A stretch of 55,929 nt of DNA from Candidatus Fermentithermobacillaceae bacterium (GCA_012512325.1 JAAZEL010000026.1:1-55929), one strand, 5' to 3'; shown: positions 25,231 through 33,987, counted from the stretch's first letter. Program-made: numbers and translations. Notes: a model not told the origin generated them from the letters alone.

Positions 25231-27774
25231 GTGGCCATACCTGTTCCGGATTACGTAGCTTTTGACGTTGAGACTACCGGTTTTTCCCCTGACGAGGACC
25301 GTATTATAGAAGTAGCATTTGTGCGGTTTGAAAACGGCGTACCGGTCAAGAGGTGGTCATCCCTGGTTCATCCCGGCAGGGAGGTTGGGCTCAAGATCAT
25401 TAGGCTCACAGGAATAGATCGGGACCGGTTGGCCATGAGCCCCGACTTCGCCTCAATCTGCGGAGAAATTGAGGAGTTTCGCGGGCGCCTGCCCCTGGTA
25501 GGACACAACCCTGATTTCGACGTCGCGTTTCTTTCCAAGGTGATCCAGGGCTTCCCAGGCGTTCCCGTTTACGACACCCTTGAGCTGGCCAGGATTGTGT
25601 GTCCCGGGCTTAAGAGCTACAAACTCGGGGACCTGGCGGCGGAGCTAGGGGTCGCCTTGTGCGACGCCCACAGGGCGTGTGATGATGCAGAAGCTACAGG
25701 GATGATCTTTGAGCTCATCCAAAGGAGAATCATCCGGCTGCCAGAAGACCTGCGTCGCAAGATTGTATCCATGATGGGCGAAGGCTGGGTGTCTGCGCGC
25801 CTTTTTGACGTCCAAGAGAGCCCGGGGCAGCAGCTACGCCTGTTTATCCATGCACTACCGCGGCCCATGCCTGCCTGCGAAATCGCTCCTCGTCCGGCGG
25901 ACCTGGAAGAGGGCGAAGAAGGGCTGGGGCGCGGGGAGAAAGGGGCGAACCGGGAGGACCGGCCTGACCGGGGTGAACGAGTGCCTATCGACTGGCTGCC
26001 GGGTCTGCTTGAGGCAGGTTCAGGCCCCGCTTTCGTGGATTTTCCCGTGGAATGGCTGACCCCGGGTAGTCTGGCTGCAAGCTTGGGGTCCTATTCCGGC
26101 CAAGCGGTGCTCGCACAGGATGTGGCAACCCTGCCCATGGCTGATGCAGATGTGTGTTTCCTGTCTTTGCCGCAAGATTATCTTTGCCTGCTAAAAGCTG
26201 TCGCCCTTGAGAAATTCGCCGGGGGCGGGCTGCTGGAGCACTTGGACGAGGAATCAAGACGGTTCTTGTCGACCATTGCCGTGTGGAGGACTCAAACACG
26301 ACACGGTGTGTTCAGAGAGCTTCAGCTCGCGGGCAAAGGCCATGCCCTGAGCCGCGAACTGAGCTGCTCAGATTTTCCCCATTGCCGGGAACAGTGTCCT
26401 AGTGTCGACCGCTGCTATTACCTGAAAGCTCTGACAGCTGCTTCAGGATGTCGGGTCATTGTGACCCCTAAGCAAAGCCTACTTGACATTTCCCGGAGCA
26501 TAAGCGCAAGTGCGTGCATTGTGGTGGGCTTAGACGATTTGGGAGACATGTGGGAGCGGAGACAGCCAAGGCTGAATTTGGGAAGATTGAAAGAAGCATT
26601 GGAAGCGTTGGATTGCAGGCGGTGTGCCGGGCTTGTTGATAGGGTCATATACAAGAGCCTGGGCGCCCTCGGCTCATCGCCGGATATGGTTGTGCCCGAC
26701 GAGATCATGGAAGCCCTTGGTGCCGTGGGTCGGGAGATCCGACTGGTCATCCCCGACTTGAGGCAAGGGCTGAGAGATGCCATAGATCCCGTCAGGGAAC
26801 TACCCTTTGACCCGCCTGTACTTGGGATGAACCTCGGCAGATTGGAATACTGGACCGAACAGATGGAGGGAGTGTTGGCGGAAGACGGTTCATCCATACG
26901 GCTCCTGGAGAGGGGCTATGGCGATTCCCGCGGGGTGATTGCGAGGAGAACCGTGTGGCCGGCCATTGAGGCCAAGCATGAGCTGGGACGGCGCTTTGAA
27001 ACAGTGGTGTTGGTTTCTGCCTACGCAAGCTTCGTGTCCGGATTCCAAGGGCTCAGGCGTATGTACGGGATGGAGCCGGGAGGCCTTGTCCGCCATGCAG
27101 GCACCGGGGAGCCGAAAACCGCCGGTGCATCCGGTGAGAACCGCGGGGCTTTGCTGATTTCGGTAGACAAAGGGCAAAAGATGTCCCATTCGGAACACCT
27201 GGAGTCTGTAGGCGAGTTTCTACGGCAGCTGGCCCTGGAGTCCAATGACAATATCCTATGCCTTTGCCCCTCGTATTCTTACATAAGGCAGCTGAATGCC
27301 TGCATTTCCGCGTTCCTGGAGAGTCAAGGCATCGCAGTGTTTGCCCAGGGCGTGGACGGCGGGCCGAGAGTGCTTGAGCACCTGGCCGAGCCGGACACCG
27401 TGGTCTTGGCAAGGTTCGGGGTGGACATTGAGGCCAACTCACAAATCATGCCTCGTATCTTGGTGATACCTAAGGTACCCTTCTTGCCCCCGAACACTAT
27501 TGCAGACCTGAGGCAGAGGGAGATCTCAAGCCTTGGTATGGACGGGTTCATTGAGCTGAGCGTATTACCTGTTGCGTTTGCCCTCCGAACTTACATGGAA
27601 AGCTTGAGCCGCGTTGCAGGAAAGATTGGGGTGTTCCTGCTCGACCCGAAACTCCTGCCCGGGCAGAGCGCTTGGGGCAAGCATTTCATGGCTCAATTTG
27701 CCGACATGAATACCATCCTGTGCCCGCCCCAAATGGCCATTGCACAAGGTGTGAAATGGGTGTGCTTTGGGTAA
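25231..27774 (+). CDS. DnaQ-type exonuclease fused to a degenerate DinG-like helicase
   Basis: The 847-residue protein opens with a DEDDh 3'-5' exonuclease: FDVETTG (Asp12, Glu14), GHNPDFDVAFL (Asp97) and AHRACDDAEAT (His147, Asp152), so the nuclease looks intact. The rest aligns in outline with DinG/XPD helicases: a four-cysteine Fe-S site (Cys379, 385, 389, 395), then YYLKALTAASGCRVIVTPKQSLL in the place of the DinG segment that ends in VANHALL. However no Walker A GxGKT and no DEAH box can be found; ACIVVGLDDLGDM stands where DEAH should be. It is therefore probably an exonuclease carrying a non-ATPase, Fe-S-containing pseudo-helicase. The GTG at 25231 has GGAG 9 bases upstream; the open frame extends to 24916 but that part is repeat DNA. 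Confidence 0.82.
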   Translation: MAIPVPDYVAFDVETTGFSPDEDRIIEVAFVRFENGVPVKRWSSLVHPGREVGLKIIRLTGIDRDRLAMSPDFASICGEIEEFRGRLPLVGHNPDFDVAFLSKVIQGFPGVPVYDTLELARIVCPGLKSYKLGDLAAELGVALCDAHRACDDAEATGMIFELIQRRIIRLPEDLRRKIVSMMGEGWVSARLFDVQESPGQQLRLFIHALPRPMPACEIAPRPADLEEGEEGLGRGEKGANREDRPDRGERVPIDWLPGLLEAGSGPAFVDFPVEWLTPGSLAASLGSYSGQAVLAQDVATLPMADADVCFLSLPQDYLCLLKAVALEKFAGGGLLEHLDEESRRFLSTIAVWRTQTRHGVFRELQLAGKGHALSRELSCSDFPHCREQCPSVDRCYYLKALTAASGCRVIVTPKQSLLDISRSISASACIVVGLDDLGDMWERRQPRLNLGRLKEALEALDCRRCAGLVDRVIYKSLGALGSSPDMVVPDEIMEALGAVGREIRLVIPDLRQGLRDAIDPVRELPFDPPVLGMNLGRLEYWTEQMEGVLAEDGSSIRLLERGYGDSRGVIARRTVWPAIEAKHELGRRFETVVLVSAYASFVSGFQGLRRMYGMEPGGLVRHAGTGEPKTAGASGENRGALLISVDKGQKMSHSEHLESVGEFLRQLALESNDNILCLCPSYSYIRQLNACISAFLESQGIAVFAQGVDGGPRVLEHLAEPDTVVLARFGVDIEANSQIMPRILVIPKVPFLPPNTIADLRQREISSLGMDGFIELSVLPVAFALRTYMESLSRVAGKIGVFLLDPKLLPGQSAWGKHFMAQFADMNTILCPPQMAIAQGVKWVCFG

Positions 27775-27821
27775 TAGCAAACCCTTCGTCCTAATATACA
27801 CAAACCAGGAGGTGTTTTCCC

Positions 27822-28247
27822 ATGAAGTACAGCCCTCCTGGCAAACCAGGGTACCGGCGGTGGAGTCAAAAATATGTGGAAGAAGGGTTTTCAGTTCCAT
27901 TGGTGGGCAAGGGAGTAGTATATGCCCTGTTCATGGCAGCGCTGCTCATATTGGTTGCATCGGCGGTTGTGTACCTGACGAAGTTGGAGGAAAGCATTGT
28001 TTACTGGGTAGTTAACATAGGTAGTTTCGCCATTTTGGGTCTGGCATCTTTCATCACCGCAAAGCAGGCGAAGCGGTACGGCCTCATGTACGGCATTGCC
28101 ATTGGCGCGTCATATGCCGTAATAACGGGCCTGGTTGGGGCAATACTCTACCCTCCCTTTATGGGAATCGGGGCGCTGCTGAAAAGAACAGGTTTTTGCG
28201 TGTTGGCCGGAGCTTGCGGTGGAGTTCTAGGGGTAAACTACCGATAA
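27822..28247 (+). CDS. Small membrane protein (TIGR04086/YrzE-like)
   Basis: The 141-residue protein has a basic N-terminus and four predicted helices (VVYALFMAALLILVASAVVYL, VVNIGSFAILGLASFITA, MYGIAIGASYAVITGLVGAI, GFCVLAGACGGVLGV), the layout of the TIGR04086 family. The function is unknown. AGGAGGTG lies 8 bases before the ATG. It follows the nuclease gene by 47 bp. Confidence 0.7.
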   Translation: MKYSPPGKPGYRRWSQKYVEEGFSVPLVGKGVVYALFMAALLILVASAVVYLTKLEESIVYWVVNIGSFAILGLASFITAKQAKRYGLMYGIAIGASYAVITGLVGAILYPPFMGIGALLKRTGFCVLAGACGGVLGVNYR

Positions 28248-28314
28248 GGAATAACCTGGCTGTCAAACACGCATGATACCCTCAGGAACACAGGTTGTTG
28301 CTGGGGGTTTTGTC

Positions 28315-29520
28315 TTGACCCGGAAGACTCTCAAGAAGCTGCTGAAACCGATGTGTCGGTCCATTCCGGCATTGCTTATCCTTGCAGTGCTTGTCCTTGG
28401 GGCGCTTGTCCCGGCAGCCCCCGGGTCAGGGACACCCGGGGTGGCAGCTGCCGGAAGCCAAGCAGAATACGCCGAGTTGTTCGGAAGCAAGCGGCCGTTG
28501 CGACATGGCCACACAGGTGAAGACGTCAGGCAATTGCAAGCACTCCTCAAACAGCTGGGCTTGTACGGTTCAACTGTGGATGGAGTCTTCGGAGACAAGA
28601 CCAAACACGCAGTGCTGGAGTTCCAGAAAAACGCAAGCCTTGTCAGGGACGGGATTGTTGGCCCCGATACCAAGCAAGCCCTGTATGCCGAATTGCTCAG
28701 ACTCAACCCGCCTGCAAAGCATATAGTCTCGGCAGGGGAAACCCTGTGGATCATAGCCAACAAGTACGGCCTGAGCGTTCCATACTTGATCGAGATAAAC
28801 AACCTCAAAGACCCCGACCGTCTGTTTCCAGGCGACGTCCTGGTGATCACGCCGGACCAAACAACCCCGGTTTCAGGAAACGATGAAGCTACCGCTGAAG
28901 CTGGATTGCCTCCCGTTGAGCTTCTACCGGTGCCTGACAAGCGTATTTGCCTCACGTTCAACGACGGGCCTGACCCTGCCACAACTCCTGCAATCCTGGA
29001 TGTGCTGGACGAATACGGGATCAAAGCCACTTTTTTCGTGATAGGAAAGAAGGCACGGGAATACCCTGAACTCGTAAAACAGATGGCTGATAGGGGCCAC
29101 GTTATAGGCGTGCACGGTTACGAACACAAAGCCTTGGCCGGACTTACCCCGCGTGAAGTCCGGAACGATCTGCAGATGGCCCAGACGTGCATAACCCATA
29201 TTTCAGGCCAGAAGCCATACCTGTACCGCCCTCCCCATGGAATGCTCGACGAGACGCAAATAAGGGAGGCGCAGAAGCTTGGTATGAGGGTGCTCATGTG
29301 GACCAATGTCGGCGGCGCAGACATAGGAGCAAGCTCCTCACGGGAAGTGACGGAGCGGGTACTGGCTTGGGCAAGGGACGGAGCCATAATCTTGCTCCAT
29401 GAAACCTTCCCGCATACAGTTGAAGCCTTGTCTGAGATCATTCCGTCCCTTGCGCGGATGGGGTTCGGCTTTCAGAACCTGAGCCCAACTTCTCTCATTG
29501 AACCTGTCCCGGGGCCATGA
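28315..29520 (+). CDS. Exported polysaccharide deacetylase with peptidoglycan-binding and LysM domains
   Basis: This 401-residue protein has a signal peptide (IPALLILAVLVLGALVPAAP), a PG_binding_1 domain (GHTGEDVRQLQALLKQLGLY to IVGPDTKQAL), a LysM domain (HIVSAGETLWIIANKYGLSV), and a NodB deacetylase domain. NodB motifs: TFNDGPDP, HGYEH, YRPPHG and IILLHE. In motif 1 the usual catalytic-base Asp is Asn216, while the metal-ligand Asp217 is kept, and the DxxDW motif is altered to WTNVGGADIG, so activity may be weak or changed. TTG at 28315 has GGGGG 9 bases upstream; an ATG at 28273 lacks a site. It is probably anchored to the wall and acts on peptidoglycan or another N-acetylated glycan. Confidence 0.85.
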   Translation: MTRKTLKKLLKPMCRSIPALLILAVLVLGALVPAAPGSGTPGVAAAGSQAEYAELFGSKRPLRHGHTGEDVRQLQALLKQLGLYGSTVDGVFGDKTKHAVLEFQKNASLVRDGIVGPDTKQALYAELLRLNPPAKHIVSAGETLWIIANKYGLSVPYLIEINNLKDPDRLFPGDVLVITPDQTTPVSGNDEATAEAGLPPVELLPVPDKRICLTFNDGPDPATTPAILDVLDEYGIKATFFVIGKKAREYPELVKQMADRGHVIGVHGYEHKALAGLTPREVRNDLQMAQTCITHISGQKPYLYRPPHGMLDETQIREAQKLGMRVLMWTNVGGADIGASSSREVTERVLAWARDGAIILLHETFPHTVEALSEIIPSLARMGFGFQNLSPTSLIEPVPGP

Positions 29521-30040
29521 TGTCCTGGATCACCTGATCCGCCCCTTTGACGTAATGGCACATCTCTGAAATGGCCATACTCTGAAACATGGCGTTTTGA
29601 GCGTCTGCCAGGGAGCATACAGCCTTTTGCAGCGCTTGGGCTACCTGTCTGTCTGCCTTGGTTTGTTGCATGGAAAGCTGATTTGACAGCAGTGCGATCA
29701 TCTCGCTTAACTGTTGTGCATTAGATCTTACCGCCTCGTTGCCCTGGGAGACTATCGAGGCGATTTGTTGTGTGATGGCCAGAAGCGTGTCTACAGCCTG
29801 GGAGTCAGCTACATGGGTGGAAGCTTTGCTCAACGCACTCTGCAAGTCCTGTTCTATGAGCATCTGCTGTTCCCTGACTGTATTCTGGACTTCCGACAGG
29901 GATGCCTCGATCTTCTCCGCCGGGGTGGTGGGTGCTCCTGCACCCGGAGGTCTGAAAGTGCGTCTCATTTCCTCTACAACGTGGGACGCCGGATTCTTGC
30001 CATCTATGCTGCCTATTGCGTAATCTTCATGTTCGGTCAC
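29495..30040 (-). CDS. Hypothetical coiled-coil protein
   Basis: The 181-residue protein is largely helical and rich in Gln, Ala and Ser. From about residue 45 it shows heptad-like patterns (IEASLSEVQNTVREQQMLIE, SNAQQLSEMIALLSNQLSMQ). No membrane segment or signal is seen, and I recognise no family. GTG at 30040 has GGAGGGG 5 bases upstream; the frame open to 30334 has no support. Its last 26 nt overlap the 3' end of the convergent deacetylase gene, and it is divergent from the next small gene. Confidence 0.65.
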   Translation of the reverse strand: MTEHEDYAIGSIDGKNPASHVVEEMRRTFRPPGAGAPTTPAEKIEASLSEVQNTVREQQMLIEQDLQSALSKASTHVADSQAVDTLLAITQQIASIVSQGNEAVRSNAQQLSEMIALLSNQLSMQQTKADRQVAQALQKAVCSLADAQNAMFQSMAISEMCHYVKGADQVIQDIMAPGQVQ

Positions 30041-30161
30041 AATACCCCTCCTTTCTGTATCATCCTTAGTGTTTTCTTTTTTGGTTGCCTTATGAGGAAA
30101 CGGGGCACAAGTAAAGGAAATCCAGCAACGGCAGCGAAATGTGACAAAGGGGGGTCGAAGA

Positions 30162-30440
30162 GTGTCGAGGTTTCTGCGTGTGGGGATTTTCCTTGACAGA
30201 CTGGAAGATATTGCAGAAGCTGCCGGTATGCTATCTGATGTAGTCAGGTCCAGTGGCGACGTGAACTTGGCCAAGGCCGTCGAACTGGCTGAGGACATTG
30301 AATCTATGGCCAAAGAACTGCTTAACATAATCACAAGATGGAATTGCGAACCTCTGATTTACACCGGTGCAGGCACCACCGAGGAAATAATCACCCTTCT
30401 GGATTCACTGCTCAAAGATGCTGAAAAGCGCTCGCGATGA
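30162..30440 (+). CDS. Small hypothetical helical protein
   Basis: The 92-residue product (LRVGIFLDRLEDIAEAAGML, VELAEDIESMAKELLNII) is acidic and helical with no recognised domain. GTG at 30162 is chosen because a GGGGGG site lies 8 bases upstream. It is divergent from the coiled-coil protein gene and upstream of a zinc-ribbon gene on the same strand; the close pairing suggests related roles, but nothing more can be said. Confidence 0.6.
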   Translation: MSRFLRVGIFLDRLEDIAEAAGMLSDVVRSSGDVNLAKAVELAEDIESMAKELLNIITRWNCEPLIYTGAGTTEEIITLLDSLLKDAEKRSR

Positions 30441-30510
30441 GAATTAGCAGTTAAGGGAGGTTTGCACAACCGGTAGCCTCCGTCTAAACTATTACCGGGA
30501 GGCGGTTTTC

Positions 30511-30720
30511 ATGCCAATCTTTGAGTACAAGTGCAAGCACTGCGGCAAAGTGTTTGAATGTCTGGTGAGAAAACATGACATCCCTGCATGCCCTGACTGC
30601 GGTTCGCAAGACCTTACAAAGCTCATGTCGAGGTTTGCGACAAATGTGAGAAAGGGTTCAGGAAGCCAATCGTCATGTGGAACTTGTTCCGGGGGGACGT
30701 GCAGTACTTGTAGGGGTTAA
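30511..30720 (+). CDS. FmdB-family zinc-ribbon protein
   Basis: The 69-residue protein starts MPIFEYKCKHCGKVFE and has a second pair, PACPDCGS, forming the FmdB zinc ribbon that is typically fused to MPxYxYxC N-termini. It ends in a Ser/Cys/Gly tail with CGTCSGGTCSTC. Proteins of this family are putative regulators of unknown mechanism. GGGAGGCGG lies a few bases before the ATG. Confidence 0.88.
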   Translation: MPIFEYKCKHCGKVFECLVRKHDIPACPDCGSQDLTKLMSRFATNVRKGSGSQSSCGTCSGGTCSTCRG

Positions 30721-30879
30721 CTGCCCGTTATCCCACAGTTGCTTCGTCGTGTCTGCCCGTCACCTCCCGGCCGGTTTTCGCCCGCCCTGCAAGACGTGAT
30801 GATTTAATGGGCAAAGTTGAAATAGAAGTTACTGTGGTAGTGTTGTAAACGCCAAACGGATCAGAAAGGAAGTGATCTT

Positions 30880-31311
30880 GTGTCTCAGGAACGTGAAGGC
30901 AGAGGCAAGGATCTGTTGTCCAGGCTGAGCCGCACCCTCAGGTCCGGTGCGGAGACCCTGGTGCAGGAAACCAAGGAACTGACCAGGATCGGCAAGTTGA
31001 AGGTGGAGCTCTTGTCCCTGGAAAATGAGCGGTCAAGGAAGTTCGAAGAAATAGGCCGGCTGGCCCATACACTTTATAAAGAAGGCGGGACTATCGAACA
31101 GCTCCACGAACACTTTGAAGCCATAGATGAGATAGAAGCTAAGATTGATGCAAAGAACAAGGAGATCGAAAAAGCTCCTCCCGAGGAGAAGCTTGCACAA
31201 GCTGACGAGACTCCGGAAGAATCCGTAAGCTTGTATTGCTCTCAATGCGGCGCCATGGCTGATGCAGATGACAGATTCTGCTCCAAGTGCGGGAACCTGT
31301 TGAAGCCCTAG
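30880..31311 (+). CDS. Coiled-coil protein with C-terminal zinc ribbon
   Basis: The 143-residue protein has an amphipathic helical region (residues 10-95: LLSRLSRTLRSGAETLVQET, LSLENERSRKFEEIGRLAH) and a C-terminal zinc ribbon, YCSQCGAMADADDRFCSKCG (four cysteines). GTG start at 30880 has AAAGGAAG 7 bases upstream. Similar proteins occur widely in Firmicutes without assigned function; an envelope-associated or regulatory role is conceivable. Confidence 0.75.
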   Translation: MSQEREGRGKDLLSRLSRTLRSGAETLVQETKELTRIGKLKVELLSLENERSRKFEEIGRLAHTLYKEGGTIEQLHEHFEAIDEIEAKIDAKNKEIEKAPPEEKLAQADETPEESVSLYCSQCGAMADADDRFCSKCGNLLKP

Positions 31312-31559
31312 GCCTCGCCATAAACCAAACCAAAACTTCTTCCTTTTTGGGCTTGTAGCATACCGGGCTCGTTGCCGGGCGGGCCCGGGATTGTACGTAT
31401 GGCCTTGTTGACAGTGGCGAGTCATCAACGGGCCTTGCTTCACAATGTGACGAGGATGCGTTCATGTCCTGTGAAGAGGTATGCAGGAGCCCGGTGTCGA
31501 AAACAGATGCCGGGCGAGCAATTGCCTGAATTGACAAGTTAAGGAAGGAGTTTGGGTTG

Positions 31560-32414
31560 ATGGCCGCAAGAATCATTGACGGACGGAAGATCGCGTCTGA
31601 AATCCGGGCAGAGGTCAGGGAAAAGGTGGCCTCGCTGAGAGAAGCGGGGATTACCCCAAGACTATGCGTGATCTTGGTGGGAGATGATCCTGCTTCTGTG
31701 TTGTACGCAAGGTCCAAGGAAAAAGCTTGTCGTAAGTCGGGCATAGACTACGAGTTGTTCACCTTTCCCCAGGATGCCCAAGAGTTAGAGGTGATAGACA
31801 AACTCAAGGAGCTTTCCGCGGATCCCTCTTGCCACGGGATTATGGTTGAACTCCCTCTTCCGAAACATATGGATAAACAGCGTGTAATGATGGCAATTGA
31901 TCCCCTGAAGGACGTGGATGGCATAAACCCGGTTAACAGGGGGATGATGTTTACCCAGAAATCCGGTTTGTTCCCGGTTACCCCTCAAAGCTGCATAGAG
32001 ATCCTGAGGAGAGACGGTATTTCCCTGGAAGGTAAGGACGTATGCCTTATCGGGCGCGGCGATACCGTGGGGAAACCTCTTATCTTCTTGCTGCTCAATG
32101 AAAATGCCACTGTCACAGTGTGCCATACCCGTACCAAGGATCTTGCCGCCCACACCAAGAAAGCCGACGTGATCATTGCGGCGGCGGGCAAAGCAGGGCT
32201 CGTGACCGAGGATATGGTCAGTCCTGGGTCTATAGTGGTGGACGCAGGCATAAACGAGGTTGACGGAAAGACAGTGGGTGACGTGGATTTTGAAGGGGTA
32301 TCAGAGCTTGCAGCTGCGATTACCCCGGTTCCGGGTGGCGTCGGAAGCCTCACCACCGCCCTTTTGCAAAACAATCTGCTCAAGGCAATCGAACTGCAAA
32401 AGGTGCAATTGTAA
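31560..32414 (+). CDS. folD: Bifunctional methylenetetrahydrofolate dehydrogenase/cyclohydrolase
   Basis: FolD (284 residues) interconverts methylene-, methenyl- and formyl-THF. Lys in YARSKEKACRKSGI is the catalytic lysine of the YxxxK motif. VELPLPKHMD, DVDGINPVN and the nucleotide-binding GRGDTVGKP are present. The usual PCTPxG loop reads PVTPQS, a variation in the active-site rim. AAGGAAGGAG precedes the start; a TTG three bases earlier is possible. It is followed 48 bp later by a cyclohydrolase-type gene, so the pair covers C1-THF interconversion, useful for histidine or purine breakdown and for acetogenesis-like metabolism. Confidence 0.95.
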   Translation: MAARIIDGRKIASEIRAEVREKVASLREAGITPRLCVILVGDDPASVLYARSKEKACRKSGIDYELFTFPQDAQELEVIDKLKELSADPSCHGIMVELPLPKHMDKQRVMMAIDPLKDVDGINPVNRGMMFTQKSGLFPVTPQSCIEILRRDGISLEGKDVCLIGRGDTVGKPLIFLLLNENATVTVCHTRTKDLAAHTKKADVIIAAAGKAGLVTEDMVSPGSIVVDAGINEVDGKTVGDVDFEGVSELAAAITPVPGGVGSLTTALLQNNLLKAIELQKVQL

Positions 32415-32461
32415 CCGTGTCAGTTTAGGGACAGCGTCAAGCATGGAAAGGGGAGAGCGGT

Positions 32462-33094
32462 TTGGGCCGGCTTTTTGACAAGAGCTTATCTGACATACTT
32501 CAGGAAGCGGCTTCTTCAGCTCCCACCCCCGGCGGCGGGAGCGTATCAGGGATAGCCGCAGCGTTTGCCGCTTCGATGGCAGCTATGGTAGGCAATCTTA
32601 CTATCGGCAAGAAGAAGTACAGGGATGTGGAAGAGCAGGTCACAGCGCTCAGGGACAAAGCCCTCGGGCTTATGGCCGCGTTTGAAACCCTGGTTGAGGA
32701 AGATATCAGCCAGTTTGGCAAGTTCATGGAGGCATACAGGCTCCCTAAGAGCACTGAGGAAGAAAAACAGCATCGGGAAGGGGTGCTGCAGCAGGCACTC
32801 AAGGGAGCTACAGAAACACCCCTCAAGGTTGCCAGGGCGTGTGTTGAGCTTCTGGAGCTGGTGTGTGAGCTGGCGCCCATTGGAAACACCATGGCCATAA
32901 GCGACGCAGGAGTAGCGGCGTATCTCGCGGAGGCAGCTCTGTACGCAGTGCTGCTGAACGTTGATATCAACGTGCCGATGATAAAAGAGCGGGGTTTTGC
33001 CGTCCAGGCGATCGAAGAAAAGGAAGGCCTGATGGAGCAGGCCAGGAGTCTCAGGGAGAAAGCCGTGGCTATTGTCTCTGAGAGGATGAGCTGA
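32462..33094 (+). CDS. Cyclodeaminase/cyclohydrolase family protein (FchA-like)
   Basis: The 210-residue all-helical protein has the family signature APTPGGGSVSGIAAAFAASM near the N-terminus and APIGNTMAISDAGVAA near residue 140. The family covers formimino-THF cyclodeaminase (histidine catabolism) and methenyl-THF cyclohydrolase FchA of clostridia. Position after folD favours FchA activity; the hut genes at 52-55 kb make cyclodeaminase equally reasonable. TTG start has GGGGAG 6 bases upstream. The 3' end overlaps the convergent ymaF-like gene by 26 nt. Confidence 0.88.
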   Translation: MGRLFDKSLSDILQEAASSAPTPGGGSVSGIAAAFAASMAAMVGNLTIGKKKYRDVEEQVTALRDKALGLMAAFETLVEEDISQFGKFMEAYRLPKSTEEEKQHREGVLQQALKGATETPLKVARACVELLELVCELAPIGNTMAISDAGVAAYLAEAALYAVLLNVDINVPMIKERGFAVQAIEEKEGLMEQARSLREKAVAIVSERMS

Positions 33095-33533
33095 TTTTGC
33101 GAAAACGGAGGCGTCGCCGCCTGGGCGGGCTGAGTTCCCCGTCCCGGGCTTGACGCAAGGCTCTGCCCAGGCTCATTAGCCTGGGTCTTCTAGTTCTGGG
33201 TCTTACCGGGGGACCGCTGAACACGTCAAAGCGGTGGGTGTGCCCGTCGTCAAAACTTGTGATTCCTGAGATCTGATGGACGTGTCCCCCTAATGACCTG
33301 ATTTGCAGGGAGGTTGTCCCGTGCATCCTGTGGGTATGGCCGTGGGCTCTTGAGGTTTCGGTACTGAAGCGATGGACATGGCCTTGGTCTGTTTCGTAGT
33401 TTGCCCCGGTAGTGCCGTCAAACACGTGGAAATGGTCCTGGTCTGTGGTGGTTCTTCCGTAATAATGGTGTGCATGCTGCTGTGGGCTTATGGGTTCCGC
33501 CATATCCTTCCTTTCTTCGCCGGAAGTGTCCAC
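33069..33533 (-). CDS. YmaF-family histidine-rich protein
   Basis: The 154-residue protein contains repeated HxH pairs in a YmaF arrangement: HAHHYYGRTT, DHFHVFDGTTG, GHVHRFSTETS, HGHTHRMHGTT, GHVHQISGITS, DGHTHRFDVFSG. Spacing between pairs is about 20 residues. The C-terminus is Arg-rich (RPRTRRPR, PPRRRRLRFRK). The function is unknown, and metal binding by the histidines is a plausible inference. GTG at 33533 has GGAGGG 6 bases upstream; the ATG at codon 11 also has a site. Confidence 0.85.
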   Translation of the reverse strand: MDTSGEERKDMAEPISPQQHAHHYYGRTTTDQDHFHVFDGTTGANYETDQGHVHRFSTETSRAHGHTHRMHGTTSLQIRSLGGHVHQISGITSFDDGHTHRFDVFSGPPVRPRTRRPRLMSLGRALRQARDGELSPPRRRRLRFRKISSSSQRQ

Positions 33534-33673
33534 GTTATTCCCTCCTTAGGTGCCGCTGAGATGGCGGCGCCGGTAATCGCGGTTATGTCAAGCTACAATA
33601 TGAAACCCTGGGGTCACTTGTGATTGGCTTAGCACTTCCTTTTGTCTATCCGGACAAATGCCCGGTATGATTC

Positions 33674-33701
33674 TTGTACAATCCAATATATATCTGATAA
33701 T
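33674..33701 (+). promoter_or_regulatory. Promoter-like sequence
   Basis: TTGTAC (33674-33679) and GATAAT (33696-33701) are separated by 16 bp of A/T-rich DNA, in a local A/T-rich island (33675-33725) that stands out from the GC-rich surroundings. AAAGGAGGG follows at 33736. Confidence 0.5.
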
Positions 33702-33759
33702 TACGATTTGTTATGATTATGTGAGATTGGCTCTAAAGGAGGGAAAAGGCGCCTGAGCA

Positions 33760-33849
33760 ATGGACAACCGAGAAGGGTCTGGAACCTTCGGGCCTAAGCA
33801 TTTTGGATACGACATAGAGTGGGTGTCCGTCAACGAAATAACGGAATAG
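33760..33849 (+). CDS. Possible 29-residue small protein
   Basis: An ATG at 33760 opens a frame ending at TAG 33849, with a peptide starting MDNREGSGTFGPKHFGYDIE. A strong AAAGGAGGG lies at 33736-33744, but at 15 bases it is further than usual; a nearer AGG is at 33747. The promoter-like pair is upstream. It may be a real leader peptide or chance. Confidence 0.25.
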   Translation: MDNREGSGTFGPKHFGYDIEWVSVNEITE

Positions 33850-33987
33850 GGTAAGGGGCGAAGAACCGTGTGCTGAGTGTCGGGCACTGTCGCTGCTCAC
33901 CGATATTGCCTGGCACTCTATCTTATACCTGCCCTTTCCCCCAAGGATCGCTGCAGGCTCACTTGTTCTGAAAGGAAGAATGGCACA

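Larger units (their letters stand above)
33534..33987. other. Intergenic region with promoter and possible small ORF
   Basis: The 454-bp gap holds a promoter-like pair (33674-33701) and a possible 29-codon ORF (33760-33849), both listed. Between 33850 and 33987 I see only an extension of the downstream frame without a ribosome-binding site. No riboswitch could be recognised. Confidence 0.5.

Noticed and set aside
31312-31556. ZTP or THF riboswitch upstream of folD
   Set aside because: I looked for the conserved pfl and THF-I motifs and could not match them; only simple GC-rich hairpins are visible.
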